Positions 36,906-49,169 of a stretch of 64,000 nucleotides of DNA are shown in pieces (positions within the stretch are counted from its first letter, which is position 1; every line of letters begins with the position of its first letter). Position numbers and translations under genes: made by a program. The notes below the pieces were generated by a model. It did no database searches and had not been told where the DNA came from. It saw only the letters and a list, made by a program, of their open reading frames with translations. Source of the DNA: Plectrocnemia conspersa (lineage: Eukaryota > Arthropoda > Insecta > Trichoptera > Polycentropodidae). The stretch covers positions 806,001 to 870,000 of the forward strand of contig VTFK01000002.1 of the NCBI GenBank assembly GCA_009617715.1. Direction: 5' to 3'.

Positions 36906-38868
36906 TTTATCTAGAGTCGCTGCAGAAATATTTTATTAAATTACGTCGTTGTTTATATGGTTGCTAAGGTTGCCAAGCGAGTGAAAAACCGTCACGCCAG
37001 TGTTACCCAAATGCCGCAAAATTCTGGCCATAACAAATCTTGCTATCGACAAAATTTAATAAATTTTAAATAAATATTATTTAATAGTTTAAATAAAATA
37101 TTTTTTTTAATTTTTAAATAAATAAAATTGAATACGATAAATTTTTAATAAATTTATTATTATTAAATTTAAAAAAAATTAATTACAATCAAATATAGGT
37201 AAATAAACCCTAATTAAAATATTTTTAACAAAAAAAAATAATTGAAATTAAATAAAAACAAAATGTGTATTAAATAAATTTAAAATATATAAATAAAATT
37301 AAATATATTTTGGCGATTGGCTAGCGATAGGTGGTAATTAGACACAGATTGAGCCACTGCAGTAATATTTTACTGAATTACAAAGATGTTTACATTGTTA
37401 CGGGAGCCACGAAGATTGCGAACGGGGCGAGAATTGCCAGGCGAGACAAAAACTTTTACGTCAGTGTTACCCAAGTGCCGCCAAGTTATGGTCATAACAA
37501 ATCTAAGCCCAAAAAAAATTTCAACAAATAAATTTTTATAATTTCAAATAAATACTTTTTTAAAAAAAAAATTTATATAATATAATTTTTTAAATTTTAA
37601 ATAAACAAATTTGTATAATAAAATTTAAAATTAAAAAATTAAAATTAAATAAATGAACAAATTAAAATGAAGTTATTGGTTAATAAACCTAAATTAAAAT
37701 ATTTTTAACAAAAAAATAAATTTGAATTAAATAAATTTTAAATAAAAACAAAATGTGTATTAAATATATTTTGAATATATAAATATTATTAAATAAATTT
37801 CGGCGACTGGCTGGCGATAGGTGGTAATTAGACAAAGATTGAGCCACTGCCGTAATATTTTACTGAATTACAAAGATGTTTACATTTTTACGGGAGCCCA
37901 CGACGCGCGCGAGCAGGGCGAGGGTTGCCAGGCAAAAAATTGTTGGGCGAAAGAAAAACCGTCACGCCAGTGTTACCTAAGTGTTGCTAAATTATGGCCA
38001 TAACAGATTTAAGCTTCGATAAAATTTAATATAAATCATTTTTTTAATTTTAAATAAATAAATTTTAAAAAAAATTATTGAATAAATTAAAATTTTTTTA
38101 AGTAAATAAATTTGAAAAAATTGAAATAAATTAATTTTAAATAATAAATTTATTAAAATTAAATGTTGTTTAATAAATCTAAATTCAAATATTTATTTAA
38201 TAATAAATCTAAAATCAAAAAAATAAATTTGAATGGAATAAATTTGAAATAAAAAAAAACTATGTCAATAAACTTTAAAATACAATTTTTTTAAAGTAAA
38301 TAAATATCAAATAAATAAATTTTGGCGACTGGATAGCGACGGTCGGTAATTAGACACAGATTTAACCACTGCAGTAATATTTTATTGAATTACAAAGATG
38401 TTTACATAGTTACGGGAGCCAGCGACGCGGCCGAGCAGGGCGAGGATTGCCAGGCGATGAATGCTAGGCGTATATTATTTAAAATTTATTTATTTAAAAT
38501 TCATTTATTTAATATTTAAAATTAAAATTCCATTTTTTATTATTTAATTTAATTTATATATATTCAATTGATAAAAATTTATTTAAAATTTTAATATTCA
38601 TTTATTTATAATTTTATAGGAGCTCAGGCTTGTTATGGCCAAAATTTTGCGGTACTCGGTTACCAATTACAATCGACTGTTATTTTGCATGGCAACCCTC
38701 TCCCCCGCTTTTTCCGTAACCATATAAACAACTTCTAATTCAATAAAACATTTCTGCAGCAGCTTTATCGGTGTTTAATTACCACTTGTCACCATCCCGA
38801 TACAAAAAATCATTCATTAAAAGACTATTTATTTAAAATTTATTCATATAAAATTTATTTAATTCACT
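36906..38868. mobile_element. foldback-type element with internal repeats, inserted in satellite
   Basis: Inside the satellite array. It holds three or four direct units, each a GC-rich head (CTGCAGTAATATTTTACTGA..., GGGAGCC, CCGTCACGCCAGTGTTACC, GGCCATAACA) plus a tail of ATTAAATAAA-type sequence. The CTGCAG landmark is at 36920, 37357, 37847 (CTGCCG) and 38369, giving spacings of 437, 490 and 522. The right end 38620-38800 is the same head in inverted orientation (TTGTTATGGCCAAAATTTTG, CTGCAG at 38754), so the ends form long imperfect inverted repeats. No transposase frame. The satellite resumes at about 38870 at nearly the monomer position where it stopped. Confidence 0.8.
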
Positions 38869-39225
38869 GGATCGCTAAGGAGGTTTAAATTGGATCGATA
38901 AAATTTGCAATTTGTATAAACTGGCGAATCTTTGAATGTAAAGTTGTGTATTATATTGAGTTCTATAAAAAGTTGTTATAAAGTATTTATCTAACTTTAA
39001 TTTAACATTCTATAAAAAGTTGTTATAAAGTATTTATCTAACTTTAATTTTACGTAAGTTATTTGAGACGTTAACTCATGCATAGGAGGTTTTAACTGGC
39101 TCGATAAAATTTGCAATTTGTATAAAATGGCAAATCTTTAAATACAAAGTTGTGTATTACATTGTGTTGTATAAAAAGTTAGAAGAAAGTGTTTATCTAA
39201 CTCTATTTGCCAACATTTTGAATTG
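38869..39225. repeat. diverged 159-bp satellite monomers, right flank
   Basis: About two monomers (GATCGATAAAATTTGCAATT, AAAGTTGTGTATTA, GAGTTCTATAAAAAGTT, then GACGTTAACTCATGCATAGG) in the same orientation as the main array. About 48 bases (TTCTATAAAAAGTTGTTATA...ACTTTAATTT) are duplicated in tandem at 38958-39052. Confidence 0.9.
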
Positions 39226-39229
39226 TGTA

Positions 39230-41230
39230 TAGGCACAGGTTTGACGAAAAGTTGTACGAGTGGTTGCACGTTCAAGGAAAATTTTTTTTTTGTGGTACTG
39301 AGCGTAACCTTTAGTGTTACGTTGCCATATATATATTTTAAATTATTAAAAATAAATTAATTAGGAGCGATATTTTATGATCAGCTTAATTTAAAAAAAA
39401 TATGACTAAGAGAATATTCTTTATGAGTTTAAGTTAATATTATATAATAGTTATCCAACGATTTAGAGTTTTAATAATTTATTTGTTAACATTTAAAGAA
39501 CAACATGTCCATTGTTTTTGTATTGTTATAATTAAATATGTTGTTTTTTTTTCTAAAATTTTACATATAATAACTTATAGTAAAAAGAAACATTATATAT
39601 ATTTAAATTTCCTAATTAATTTATGCTAGTAATTTTAAATGTTTTTATAGTGACCTCTATGACATCGATCTTTGTTTTAATAAATTATATTTGAGCCTTT
39701 TTAATGATGCGTGATTAATTATAAATGCAATGCTGTTAGATTTGATAATGAAATAATAGTTAATATATTTTTTTGCCAATAAAATACAGGGAAAATTCTG
39801 AATAATATTCATAAGTGCATTTTGATTGCTGGGCGACTTATTATGAATAAAGCAAGTTTAATATTTAACCAAGAGATAAAGGATATCTGTGAAACCTTAA
39901 TCCGAGATTTACTATACATACACACTTTTATGAATAATTCACATAGAAATTCCGTAAAAATAAATTCACCTGTTGCGCACAGTAAAGGTTTGCGACACCG
40001 GGCGTCGAACATGTTGCCCGATTATTGCGTCCGATCTTCGTGCTGCTTCAGTTCACAAAAGTATTCGGCACAAAAGTCAACATTTGATCGGACAGAATGC
40101 TCGAGCTTTCATATTCAGTTCGGATCGAGCTTTCGCGGGCTTAAGACGGTTGCGTTATTTTAAAAACAGGGGTACGATTCGTAAATTTGTTGTGTTAAAT
40201 TGACAAGTGAAATTGTCAATGCAAAAATTTTAATTTAAAATCTTTCATAAAATTAATACATTAAAGTTTTATTAAAAACTTGGTTTTTATAATACATAAT
40301 AAATAAAGTGTAAAGTGTATTTCATTATGATTGTCATTAAAAATAATCGTGGAATTCTAAAAAATAAATGTGTAGTATTGAAATGTTTCGATTGCTTTAA
40401 TTGTATGTATATTTTGTATAAGCTAATTGTTTATTTTATATGTAAAATAACAGTAATTTTATATATAATTTAAATCACAGTGATCACAGGTTTATATTGT
40501 CACAATTGATCTTCTTTATGTGTGAATTGGTCGGACACTTTTGTCCCCTTGGGGTTTCCACTCGATAGTGTGTACCTACATATATATTTATAATATATAT
40601 TTTTTCTTAAAAACCTGCGTGACTAATCCCTTTCCATTTTATCATATTACTCTTTTAACTTTAAGTGACTAAAAAAACAAATAAAATCAGATGATTGTGT
40701 GTAACACAAATAGTTTTTATCGATCGTTTTCATTTTGCGATATATATATCTTCGAATAAAAATAAAAACAGTTGTAATAGAAAGCTTAGCTTTATTTAAA
40801 GGGAGAATAAAAAGGAAGAAAATTAAAATTATCAATTTAAGATAAATTTATTATTAAGTATTGAGACACGGTACAAGTAAAATTAGTATAATGATGTCAT
40901 AAGATTAAAATAGTTAAATCTAGGTTATAGCTATTAAACTCTTTTGTGTATATTATCTGAATATCGATGTGCTACATAATAAAAAAATGATATTTATACC
41001 TTACATCGCATTATAACTGTATCTTATTTTTTCTACGATGATGGAGTCAAATAAGGCTATTTGTATAAACTGTACTATAAACTAATATATTCAATTTTAA
41101 CAACAAATAGGTTTCACAAAATAATATCGTATTTTTAATTAAAGTAGTGTAATATTTAAGGAAAATAACTTAATTACATATTTTAATTTTTCAGTAAGAT
41201 AAGTAAGACCCGTAAAATAATATATATATA
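39230..41230. other. noncoding DNA with small GC-richer patch
   Basis: No gene recognised. 39960-40150 is GC-richer and open in two overlapping plus frames (the longer has an ATG at 39843) with no recognisable domain. Confidence 0.5.
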
Positions 41231-41231
41231 G

Positions 41232-41392
41232 CATTTGATTCATCAACTAAATATAGCACGAAACTTTGTGAAAAATATTACTGGTTTTTAATTAGGAAAT
41301 AATAATTAGTATATAATATTCTATAAATATTAAAAATATATGTTCTAGGGATTTTAATGAAAAAATATGAACTAATCATCTTGATATTACTC
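41232..41392 (+). repeat. left arm of a distant inverted repeat
   Basis: Reverse complement of 45098-45258 with about ten mismatches in roughly 160 bases by hand alignment. Includes CACGAAACTTTGTGAAAAAT and TTACTGGTTTTTAATTAGG. Outside these limits the two copies quickly lose similarity. Confidence 0.9.
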
Positions 41393-44300
41393 AGTGAGAT
41401 TAAGAAAATTTAGATAAACCTAATCTATGTTGATGTGTGTATGTCAAAGTATTTTGAAGTGCGAAATAATTAAAATAAAAATTTACGTTAAAGGACTATT
41501 TAATATTTTAACATATGGATCATATTTATGTGACAAAAATCTGGTACAATTACTAAAATATAATATATATTAAAAAATAACTAAATTCATTGCGTGACGC
41601 GTCAAGTTGGTCACAAATAATGAAACATTTTTTTAGTAAAAATATATATTGACTTACAAGTAAATTTATAAATTTTATTCCAACAAATTAAGGAAGCAAA
41701 ATATGAAATAGATTTTGATTATGTTCCAGTAAGTAATGAGTTGCTTTACATCGTCAAAAATACTTTTGTTCATTGAGGATGAAATTTACAAGCAAATATA
41801 TGGGTCAATGTATGCATTAATGCATGTGTGTAAATAAAGTAAGTTTACTGTCAAAGTATAATGCGGTGTTGGATACGAAAGCCGAGTAATACTATATATG
41901 ATAATGTAATCCAGAGAGGGGTAGTATGTATGTTTGTGTTTGTAGTAAATATATCTGGGGTAATATGAGGAAGGATGTCGCCATTTGGCAAGCCGAAACA
42001 AGAAAGTAGAATAGACTTGATCAAAAACATCCAGTAGAACAACGCGTCTGCGAGATTATATATTTAGAAACAGACTGTGCATCCCACATCATTCATGAGA
42101 TGTTCTTGTGCATGCGTAAGTATTTTTTTGCATGGAAAGACGATATGATAACAAATTCATGTATTGTAAGTTGCACAGCATTAAAAAATCTTTTTAGGTA
42201 TACTAGCACTATACTACTACCTATGTATGACAATTGGAAATAACTACATCGAATTTATATTTCACGAAAAAATACCTGCCTAGGTATTGACTCAGTATAC
42301 CAATACATTATAAAACAATTCTGATTTTTTTTTAATTATTTTATGAGTGAACTTTTGTATCAGGTATTAAATACTAGATGTAAATAAAAAAAATCGGCTC
42401 TAGACTACGTTATTATTACATAAATATATACACATAGGTAAAGAAGCAATATGGCTATTAAAAATGTAGATTTAAAAAGTTTATTGCATACAAATTTACA
42501 CGGGAATTATATATTAAACAATTTTCAACTAGTAATCGGTTTGTTTTATTTAAATATTGTATTTTTTAATCAGATTTCTGCGCAAATAGAAAAATTTGTT
42601 ATTCAGCGCCAGAGTACGATGCTAATTCGATTATTTGATATTTATTTAAGCGACTAGGGAAATCTGGAAAAATTAATTTGAGACGGTAAATCATAATTAT
42701 AATTAATATGATACTAGCACAGTATATTTAAAAATTAGAACATAACCGACAATAAGCACTGTTTTTAAAAAATGGACTAAAAAATAAATGATTGTTGTTA
42801 CATCAATCACATCAATCACTGATTTAATTAGCTGTTTATATTGTAAACATTTTTTAATGTTGCATTTCTGTTAAATATCAGTTTTCGAGATGCAATGACA
42901 GCAAGCCTTTGGACCTGAATTTTGCGATATGCTTAGTGAATTTAAGCTGCGAGTTTAGGATACCTCGTCCTTCATTTAATAATGTTTCTTTATCAATTTT
43001 AAGAGTTAGAGGCAAAGGTTGTCTGTGGTATGGTAAAAAATACTGCTTCAGAATATTTTTATTTTTTATTTTATTAAATATTTTTTGTAAAAAAAATTGT
43101 AACTTAATTGAAATTTGGTTAAAGACCGTAACAAGTAGTTAAGACAACTATCGATAAGTCAGTATTTTTTTAAAAATATAAACGATATTCGTATATACAA
43201 TGAAAAAAAATGGCCTGATAAAATTACCCAGCGGGACTCCAGCTGGAATTTTCCGCGGTATCGAGAGACTCTTATTTAGTGAAACAACATTAAACGTATT
43301 ATGTGTATAAAATATACAGGTGGCTTATATTTAAATACTTTGTAGGTTAAACCAGAAGTCCGTAAATTTATTGAGAATCCGGATCAAAACCAGTATAAAA
43401 AAAATCACAAAAATAGAACAAATTTATGTATGCACATAATCAAAAATAAAAACATGTACAGCAAAAACAATAATAATGCAAAGGGTGCGTTTGTATTGCA
43501 GTACTATTTTTTTTAATATTAGGGTTTGTTGTTCCAATTTGTAAGTAAAATCTGTAATGTGCATTCGCATTATTATATTGTTTATTGTATTGTTTTTTTA
43601 TTGTGGGAAAATCACTCTCCTCTAAAATAGAGTAACATTTGACTGGATATTTATTCTTTAATATTGATTTCAAGCTATCATTCGGTTTGATATTTCCGGT
43701 ATAGGTTTTAATTTCTCGTTTCTCAATATGTAAATATCCACTTTGAGATAAAAAAATCGCATTAACACATTTCTGCGACTCAACCACCTTACTTTATCTA
43801 AAAAAATATACAAAAGCTTACAATTCACGATGATTAAATTAAATATTTTTAGACAGCTGATAAGGAATTTAAATTTAATTTTAGGTCGTTACTGGTTTTT
43901 AATACAGATTGAAAGTTTTTCTATGTCTAGCAATATTAGTCGATAATAAGAGTCGTTAAATCATTTTCTAAAAACGATTAAATATTTTATTAAGCGAAGA
44001 TAAAAGGTTAATCGGGCATAATTTATCGAAGCATTATGATATTCTAGGTTTTTTTTATTTAAATTATTTTGTACTGTTTTCAGATAGTAAGGTAATACCT
44101 AAATTATATTTCAGATAAGAAATAAAATCAGAAACGTTTTTTTCATCAAGATGTTATCTAATTTATTAGGTATTGAAAATTTTAAATTAAAATACCACTG
44201 ATAGTATTTTTGGTTTAAAATACAAATTGTTTTTATTATATTTTTTCATTTGTTTTTTTCGCCCATTTTGTATTAGATTAACGGTATGTGCACGAAAGTT

Positions 44301-44520
44301 TTTCCTGATCTTTTATTTTGACAAATTTTATCTGTCTTTTAAATAATGGAGAAATACCGAAATGATTAACACTATAAAGGTAGGAAAAGAAAGATCTTGA
44401 GTATTAATATAAGGACATTCTTTATAACACAATAATACTGTCTCGTTTATTGTGCAACTATCAAGTAGAAATATACATACTATATTTATATATTATATTT
44501 AAGAATAATGGTAAACATTG
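41393..44520. other. DNA between inverted repeat arms, no recognised gene
   Basis: Mostly AT-rich. A 115-codon minus frame (43787-43440) and a 68-codon plus frame (42451-42657) match no family I know. A GC-richer patch is at 41840-42060 and a short one at 43220-43270 (CCAGCGGGACTCCAGCTGG). If the flanking repeats are transposon ends, this would be the body of the element, but no transposase motif is visible. Confidence 0.4.
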
Positions 44521-44524
44521 CACA

Positions 44525-44680
44525 TAATTGAATATTTGAACTTACCATTCTAGTTCGTGGGTTGAAATCTCACATGAATCGCAACATCAATTTCTATTGT
44601 ATGATCTGAAAGGTCAAAATTAATAATATTATTATACTCGTTTAGGGAATATTATTAATATTAATATCAATATTAACGAT
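44525..44680 (+). mobile_element. SINE-like fragment, copy C
   Basis: GGGTTGAAATCTCACATGAAT at 44559-44579 parallels the B-box region of SINE copy A (GGTTCAAATCTCATATGGAT), followed by a comparable TCTATTGTATGATCTG segment. The A-box half is poorly preserved. Confidence 0.4.
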
Positions 44681-45097
44681 AGCTATGTTGAAATAGTGTA
44701 TATTTCATATATAGTATTTAGTGTGTTTTACAGTTTCTAGACCATGGTCTCTTACCTGCTTAACTATTTGTGGTGGATGTTTGTACTGACAAAAATGACA
44801 TTTGCATATTTTTTTCTTTCCCTTGATTATTTTTCAATTGTTTTATATTATTTATTTATTTACACATGTACAAATACATAGTAAGAAATATTTTTATTAT
44901 TACATTTTAATAATAAAAAAAAATTAGACAAAAACTTAATGTTAATAAATTTGCATAATTTTTATATGTGATAAATTATTTATTTATAATATTAAGTATC
45001 TAACCTTATTTTGCGACATTTTTAGTTTCTTAAAATTATTCTCGTATTGTTTTTGTAACATATGTATGTAATTAAACAAAGATGTACTTAATATCAA

Positions 45098-45258
45098 GAG
45101 TAATATCAAAATGATTAGTTAATATTAATTCATTAAAATCCCTAGATCTTATATTTTTAATATTTATATAATATTATATACTAATTATTATTTCCTAATT
45201 AAAAACCAGTAATATTTTTCACAAAGTTTCGTGTTATATTTAGTTAATGAATCAAATA
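45098..45258 (-). repeat. right arm of a distant inverted repeat
   Basis: Partner of 41232-41392, opposite orientation. The 3.7 kb between the arms carries no recognised transposase. Confidence 0.9.
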
Positions 45259-45549
45259 ATATCTATATTTTGCTTTAGAATTGAAATTATTCTTAGAAGA
45301 TTAGGTATTTTATTAAAGTTACAAAAAAAGTACAGTGTTGTTATTGTATAAAGATTTTATTTTGATAAATTCTATTAAGAGATTAAATTAAGATTGTGAT
45401 ATTACGCCACATTTATACTACTTTTCTGTCTTAGTTATTATAATTTGTTCTCGGTGAGCTTACTTTGATATTACATTCTTATTTGCACAGAGAACATTTT
45501 TTTAACAAGTACGCAAAACTTTTGCAAATATGCACGTATTATAAAATTA

Positions 45550-45830
45550 AAGCACAATTAAAAAGTTGGTTTTGCGAAGGCTAACTTGTTCGGCTAAGTT
45601 TTCAGCGCCAACTACGACACGAGTCGGGATTTTCACCAGAAAAAAATACAAGCGAAAGAATGAATCCGCATATATTAGGGATGAAAAGTTTTCCAGGCGA
45701 CTTTGTTCAAAATGGCTGTCGCAATTTTCTTTTCGTCGCACGAAATTTTCGAGAGTTTTATTTCCCCACCTTCAGGAGTTGCATGCAAAAAGGGTTAACC
45801 CTTTGAGTCCTGAGGGATATGCGTTATGAA
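45550..45830. other. GC-richer island
   Basis: About 280 bases open for 87 codons on plus and 64 on minus without family resemblance. Contains GGGTTAACCC (10-bp palindrome) near 45793. Candidate conserved non-coding element. Confidence 0.35.
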
Positions 45831-46365
45831 TAAACAATCACTGTTCCTACAAAAGAAACGCTGTCAGCTAATCGTTAATCATTTTGATAAATCACTTACG
45901 ATGTTAAGCAAATCGATGGAATTTGTTGGCGTTTTACAACTAATGTGATTGCTATTAAAAATGAGTAAATATGTAGGCACTTAATTTATTTTAATGATTT
46001 AAAATATATAGCTATATATTATATATTATTTAAGCCATCATATATTACCGAAACTATGCCATTTGTAATATTATTTTTTAATTACATATTTCATACACAA
46101 AGCAAAAGGGTATCCTATTAAATTATTGTTGTGTTTTTTTTATATTTTTGCTTAAATATAAATATCCAAAAATAGTGTTATGGCTCTTATAAGAAGGCGT
46201 TTTATAACTTTTTTTAGCAGCTTCGACTAATGGTTTATATTGATCAATTAAGGCAAATATAAAATTAATCCTCTTTGGCATGCTCTTTGGTGGCAAAATT
46301 TCATATTGATGAAAGATTTTATATGGCATATGTGTTATATTATTTTTTTTATTGATGGTTATCTT

Positions 46366-46989
46366 TAGGAGTGGTCAGCCATAATAGCTCAGTCGTTACA
46401 AAAGTCATTTCACACGCTGATGGGAAAAAATACTCTACTACTTTAAGAGGTTTCATTTATCATACTCAGTGCGTCAATTCCGCTAAAAATCTTTTAGATT
46501 TATTAGTATCTGAGGAGGTGGTTTAATTGATGGGCCGGATGGTATGTGAGCAATTATCTAGATTAAAGATTTATACGAACATAAATTAATGGGACCATAA
46601 TTAAATTCACTAATTTAGTAAATATATGTATTTAAAACTTCAAATGATTATTAAGAAAAAAAAAAAAAATTATGATGACAAGCATAAATTAATATATTAT
46701 ATAGTGAACCATTTATAATTATATTTATTTACAATAATTACCTCTCCCAGAAACGATAAAAAAATAAATATTAATTATTAACAAATAATTGTTAGCTATA
46801 AACATATAAAATATTAATTAAATATAAACATATCATATCTTCAAATAAAAATGCATTTTGCGTAGTTTTTAAGCTTTTCAGCATTATTTACGCCTTTTCA
46901 GACTTATTTGTTGGTCTTATTCCCTCCAGTTACATAAAATGTCTTCGTGGTCAACCGGTCGACCGCGGTCGACATTTTGGTCACCCCTA
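46366..46989. mobile_element. non-autonomous hAT-like element
   Basis: The left end TAGGAGTGGTCAGCC (46366-46380) and the reverse complement of the right end (TAGGGGTGACCAAAA, 46975-46989) resemble each other and the TAGGGGTGACCAA-type inverted termini found on hAT elements. The interior has no coding frame of note but includes a perfect 16-bp palindrome, GTCGACCGCGGTCGAC (46958-46973), near the right end. No clear 8-bp target duplication remains. Confidence 0.5.
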
Positions 46990-46997
46990 ATATATAC

Positions 46998-48555
46998 TCG
47001 TATGTACATGAAACAAAGTTGTTGCTAATCATGTAATAAATAACTGGAAAAACACATTTTTTAACCAAAAATGTACTATATGAAGTAACGAAAAAAATTC
47101 ACGTTTTCGGTTCCTTTTTGTAAGATACACAAACTTTGTATTCTATTTTTATGTTATATAATGAAATGTAATATTTCAAGATGTAAATAAATTTGAAAGT
47201 CGGAAACGAATGACCTAATTTGTCTTATGGTTTTTTTACTTGTCCTTTATACTCGTATGATAAAATTTTACATACATACGTACCACATATATTATGCTAT
47301 ACTAAATATAATTATATTTGCACATATATCCATACATAGTTATACATATATAGTCTTAGAACAAAATCGAAGTCTGAATGTATGAAAAGCATCGCTTTGT
47401 ATTAAATAATCTTAAATAATAACAAACTTAACTGTGGTTTCATGTCTACTGCTCAACCTGCATCAGTAAATTAAAAAAGCTTTAATGAAATTATTTAATA
47501 TGTATTAAAATTTATTTAGAATAAATCAAATTAAAAGTATTCTATTATAATTGACATATAAATTATAAACACATGTGTCGGGAATTTTGTCTCATATTTC
47601 TCGTTCTACAAATCTATATACTGGTTGTTATATTTCTATACAAAACAGTGAAATATTTTGTTAAAAATATAAGATAAAATATAATAATTTAAAAATAAAG
47701 TAATATAAATAAATTTTAATTAAAACAAAAATAAAATATGAAAAAAGCCGAGTAAAAAGGCGTAGCACATAAATATATAATTGTCAGTAATTGAGATATT
47801 GTAGCGAAGTAATGTTAGATAAACAAAACCTGTATGTATTACAAATCTTTAATTTTCTACAGCGTGGATTTAAGTTAAAGTTTTAATAATTTTAAAAGTC
47901 GAGTATAGACCTTACGCTGTCTTATAATGAATAAACATTGTGAGTAAACATTATAAAAATATACCATTTAAGCACCTTAATAATTATAAAATCTTGACCG
48001 ATAAGCACTTCAAATTTGGCTATTGCGTTTAAAATATATATGTGACTCTATCATATAATAATGACATCACTGCTCTAGTTCTTATAAAAATTATTATAAA
48101 TGGTATGCATAAGTTAGGTTTAAATCAAATATCTTAATCTCACTTGAAGAGAAAATTCCACATTAATAAAATAGTATTAGAGCTTAATCTTATCCACTTT
48201 GTCGTATTAATAAATTGATTATAAAAAAATTATAATTCACAATACTATATTAAAATTTGTTCTTTATATAGTAACCAGGATATTACTAGTAAATAATTAA
48301 TAATATCCTAAAAGTAACAAAACATTAGGTACGTTAAAAAATGCTCTAAACATAATGGTTTGTTTGCACGCTTTAAAATAAACCAAGATTAAAAAATATC
48401 TGGAAACTGTTTTTCGTTACATATATACATATTAGTTTACTATTTTATTACCTGAACTATATTTTATTAACTTTATATTATTTGTAAAATCTTTAAGTAT
48501 TACTAATTGTAGTTATAAAATCTATTTCAGATTCATTTTTAATTGAATCTAGTAA
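46998..48555. other. AT-rich noncoding DNA
   Basis: Nothing recognised. Confidence 0.6.
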
Positions 48556-48559
48556 AAAG

Positions 48560-49160
48560 TCACGTTATATATAGATACAAGTATCTAGAATCAACAAACG
48601 ACATCTAACTCGAATAATCAAACGTTTAATCCCGAAAGCGGTATTTACGATTCGTGGGAGTAGAAAAACTCTGCTAAAAAAAGAAAAGAAGAAGTCGTGC
48701 GATAATTGAAGAGTTAAAACTCCATGAACCGTTTTGGGGAGGCAAAAAAGCACGCGTCGCAAAACTTCTACATCCCAAAAGCAAACCTATACAAGTTCGC
48801 TTGTCTATATCTCATCCCAAGTTTTGCTTCACTTTCTGCTTTAGTTTTTGAGCAGCCAATTCACGTTCGCTTCTCCTCTCTTTCTCTGTGTAAACACATT
48901 ATTCCGGACAGGCTGTGTGTATACCATAATATATCCTTTTATTTTCGGTTCTTGGCCGAAAGTTTTCGCTTTTAATTATGGCCGTGTCTCATCTCTCTCT
49001 CTCGCTCTCTTTCTCCCCGGGCATTAAAATTCTCGTCTCGTTTCAAATTATCGCTACAAATAATCTGAAAAACAATTACGGACCCTTATTTAGGGGTCCG
49101 GCGTTTAAAAGCGCGGAAATTCGCCGCTGGACCGCGATCGTATCGTTGCTTCAATGAGAA
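48560..49160. other. GC-richer island with GAGA-type tracts
   Basis: About 600 bases of higher GC with CT-rich tracts on the plus strand (TCTCTCTCTCTCGCTCTC at about 48991-49008; TCTCCTCTCTTTCTCTGTG near 48873), i.e. GAGAG on the minus strand, the type of site bound by GAGA factor at insect regulatory DNA. A 7-bp hairpin CGGACCC/GGGTCCG lies at about 49079-49100, followed by GCGCGG and CCGCGATCG. Short frames here look incidental. Candidate enhancer or promoter-like element. Confidence 0.4.
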
Positions 49161-49169
49161 ACGGCCTTT

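Noticed and set aside
37331..38003. Two related 60-66-codon frames in the foldback units
   Set aside because: They begin at GTG, diverge by frameshift between units, and follow the repeat rather than a conserved protein.
33060..39225. CRISPR-like regular repeats
   Set aside because: Monomers adjoin directly with no unique spacers, and the host is a eukaryote; this is a satellite.
39843..40163. 107-codon plus frame as a gene
   Set aside because: No domain recognised, and an overlapping second plus frame is equally open in the GC-richer part.
43440..43787. 115-codon minus frame as a transposase of the 4-kb inverted-repeat element
   Set aside because: No DDE, RNase H-like or zinc-finger motif is visible; low-complexity composition at its end.
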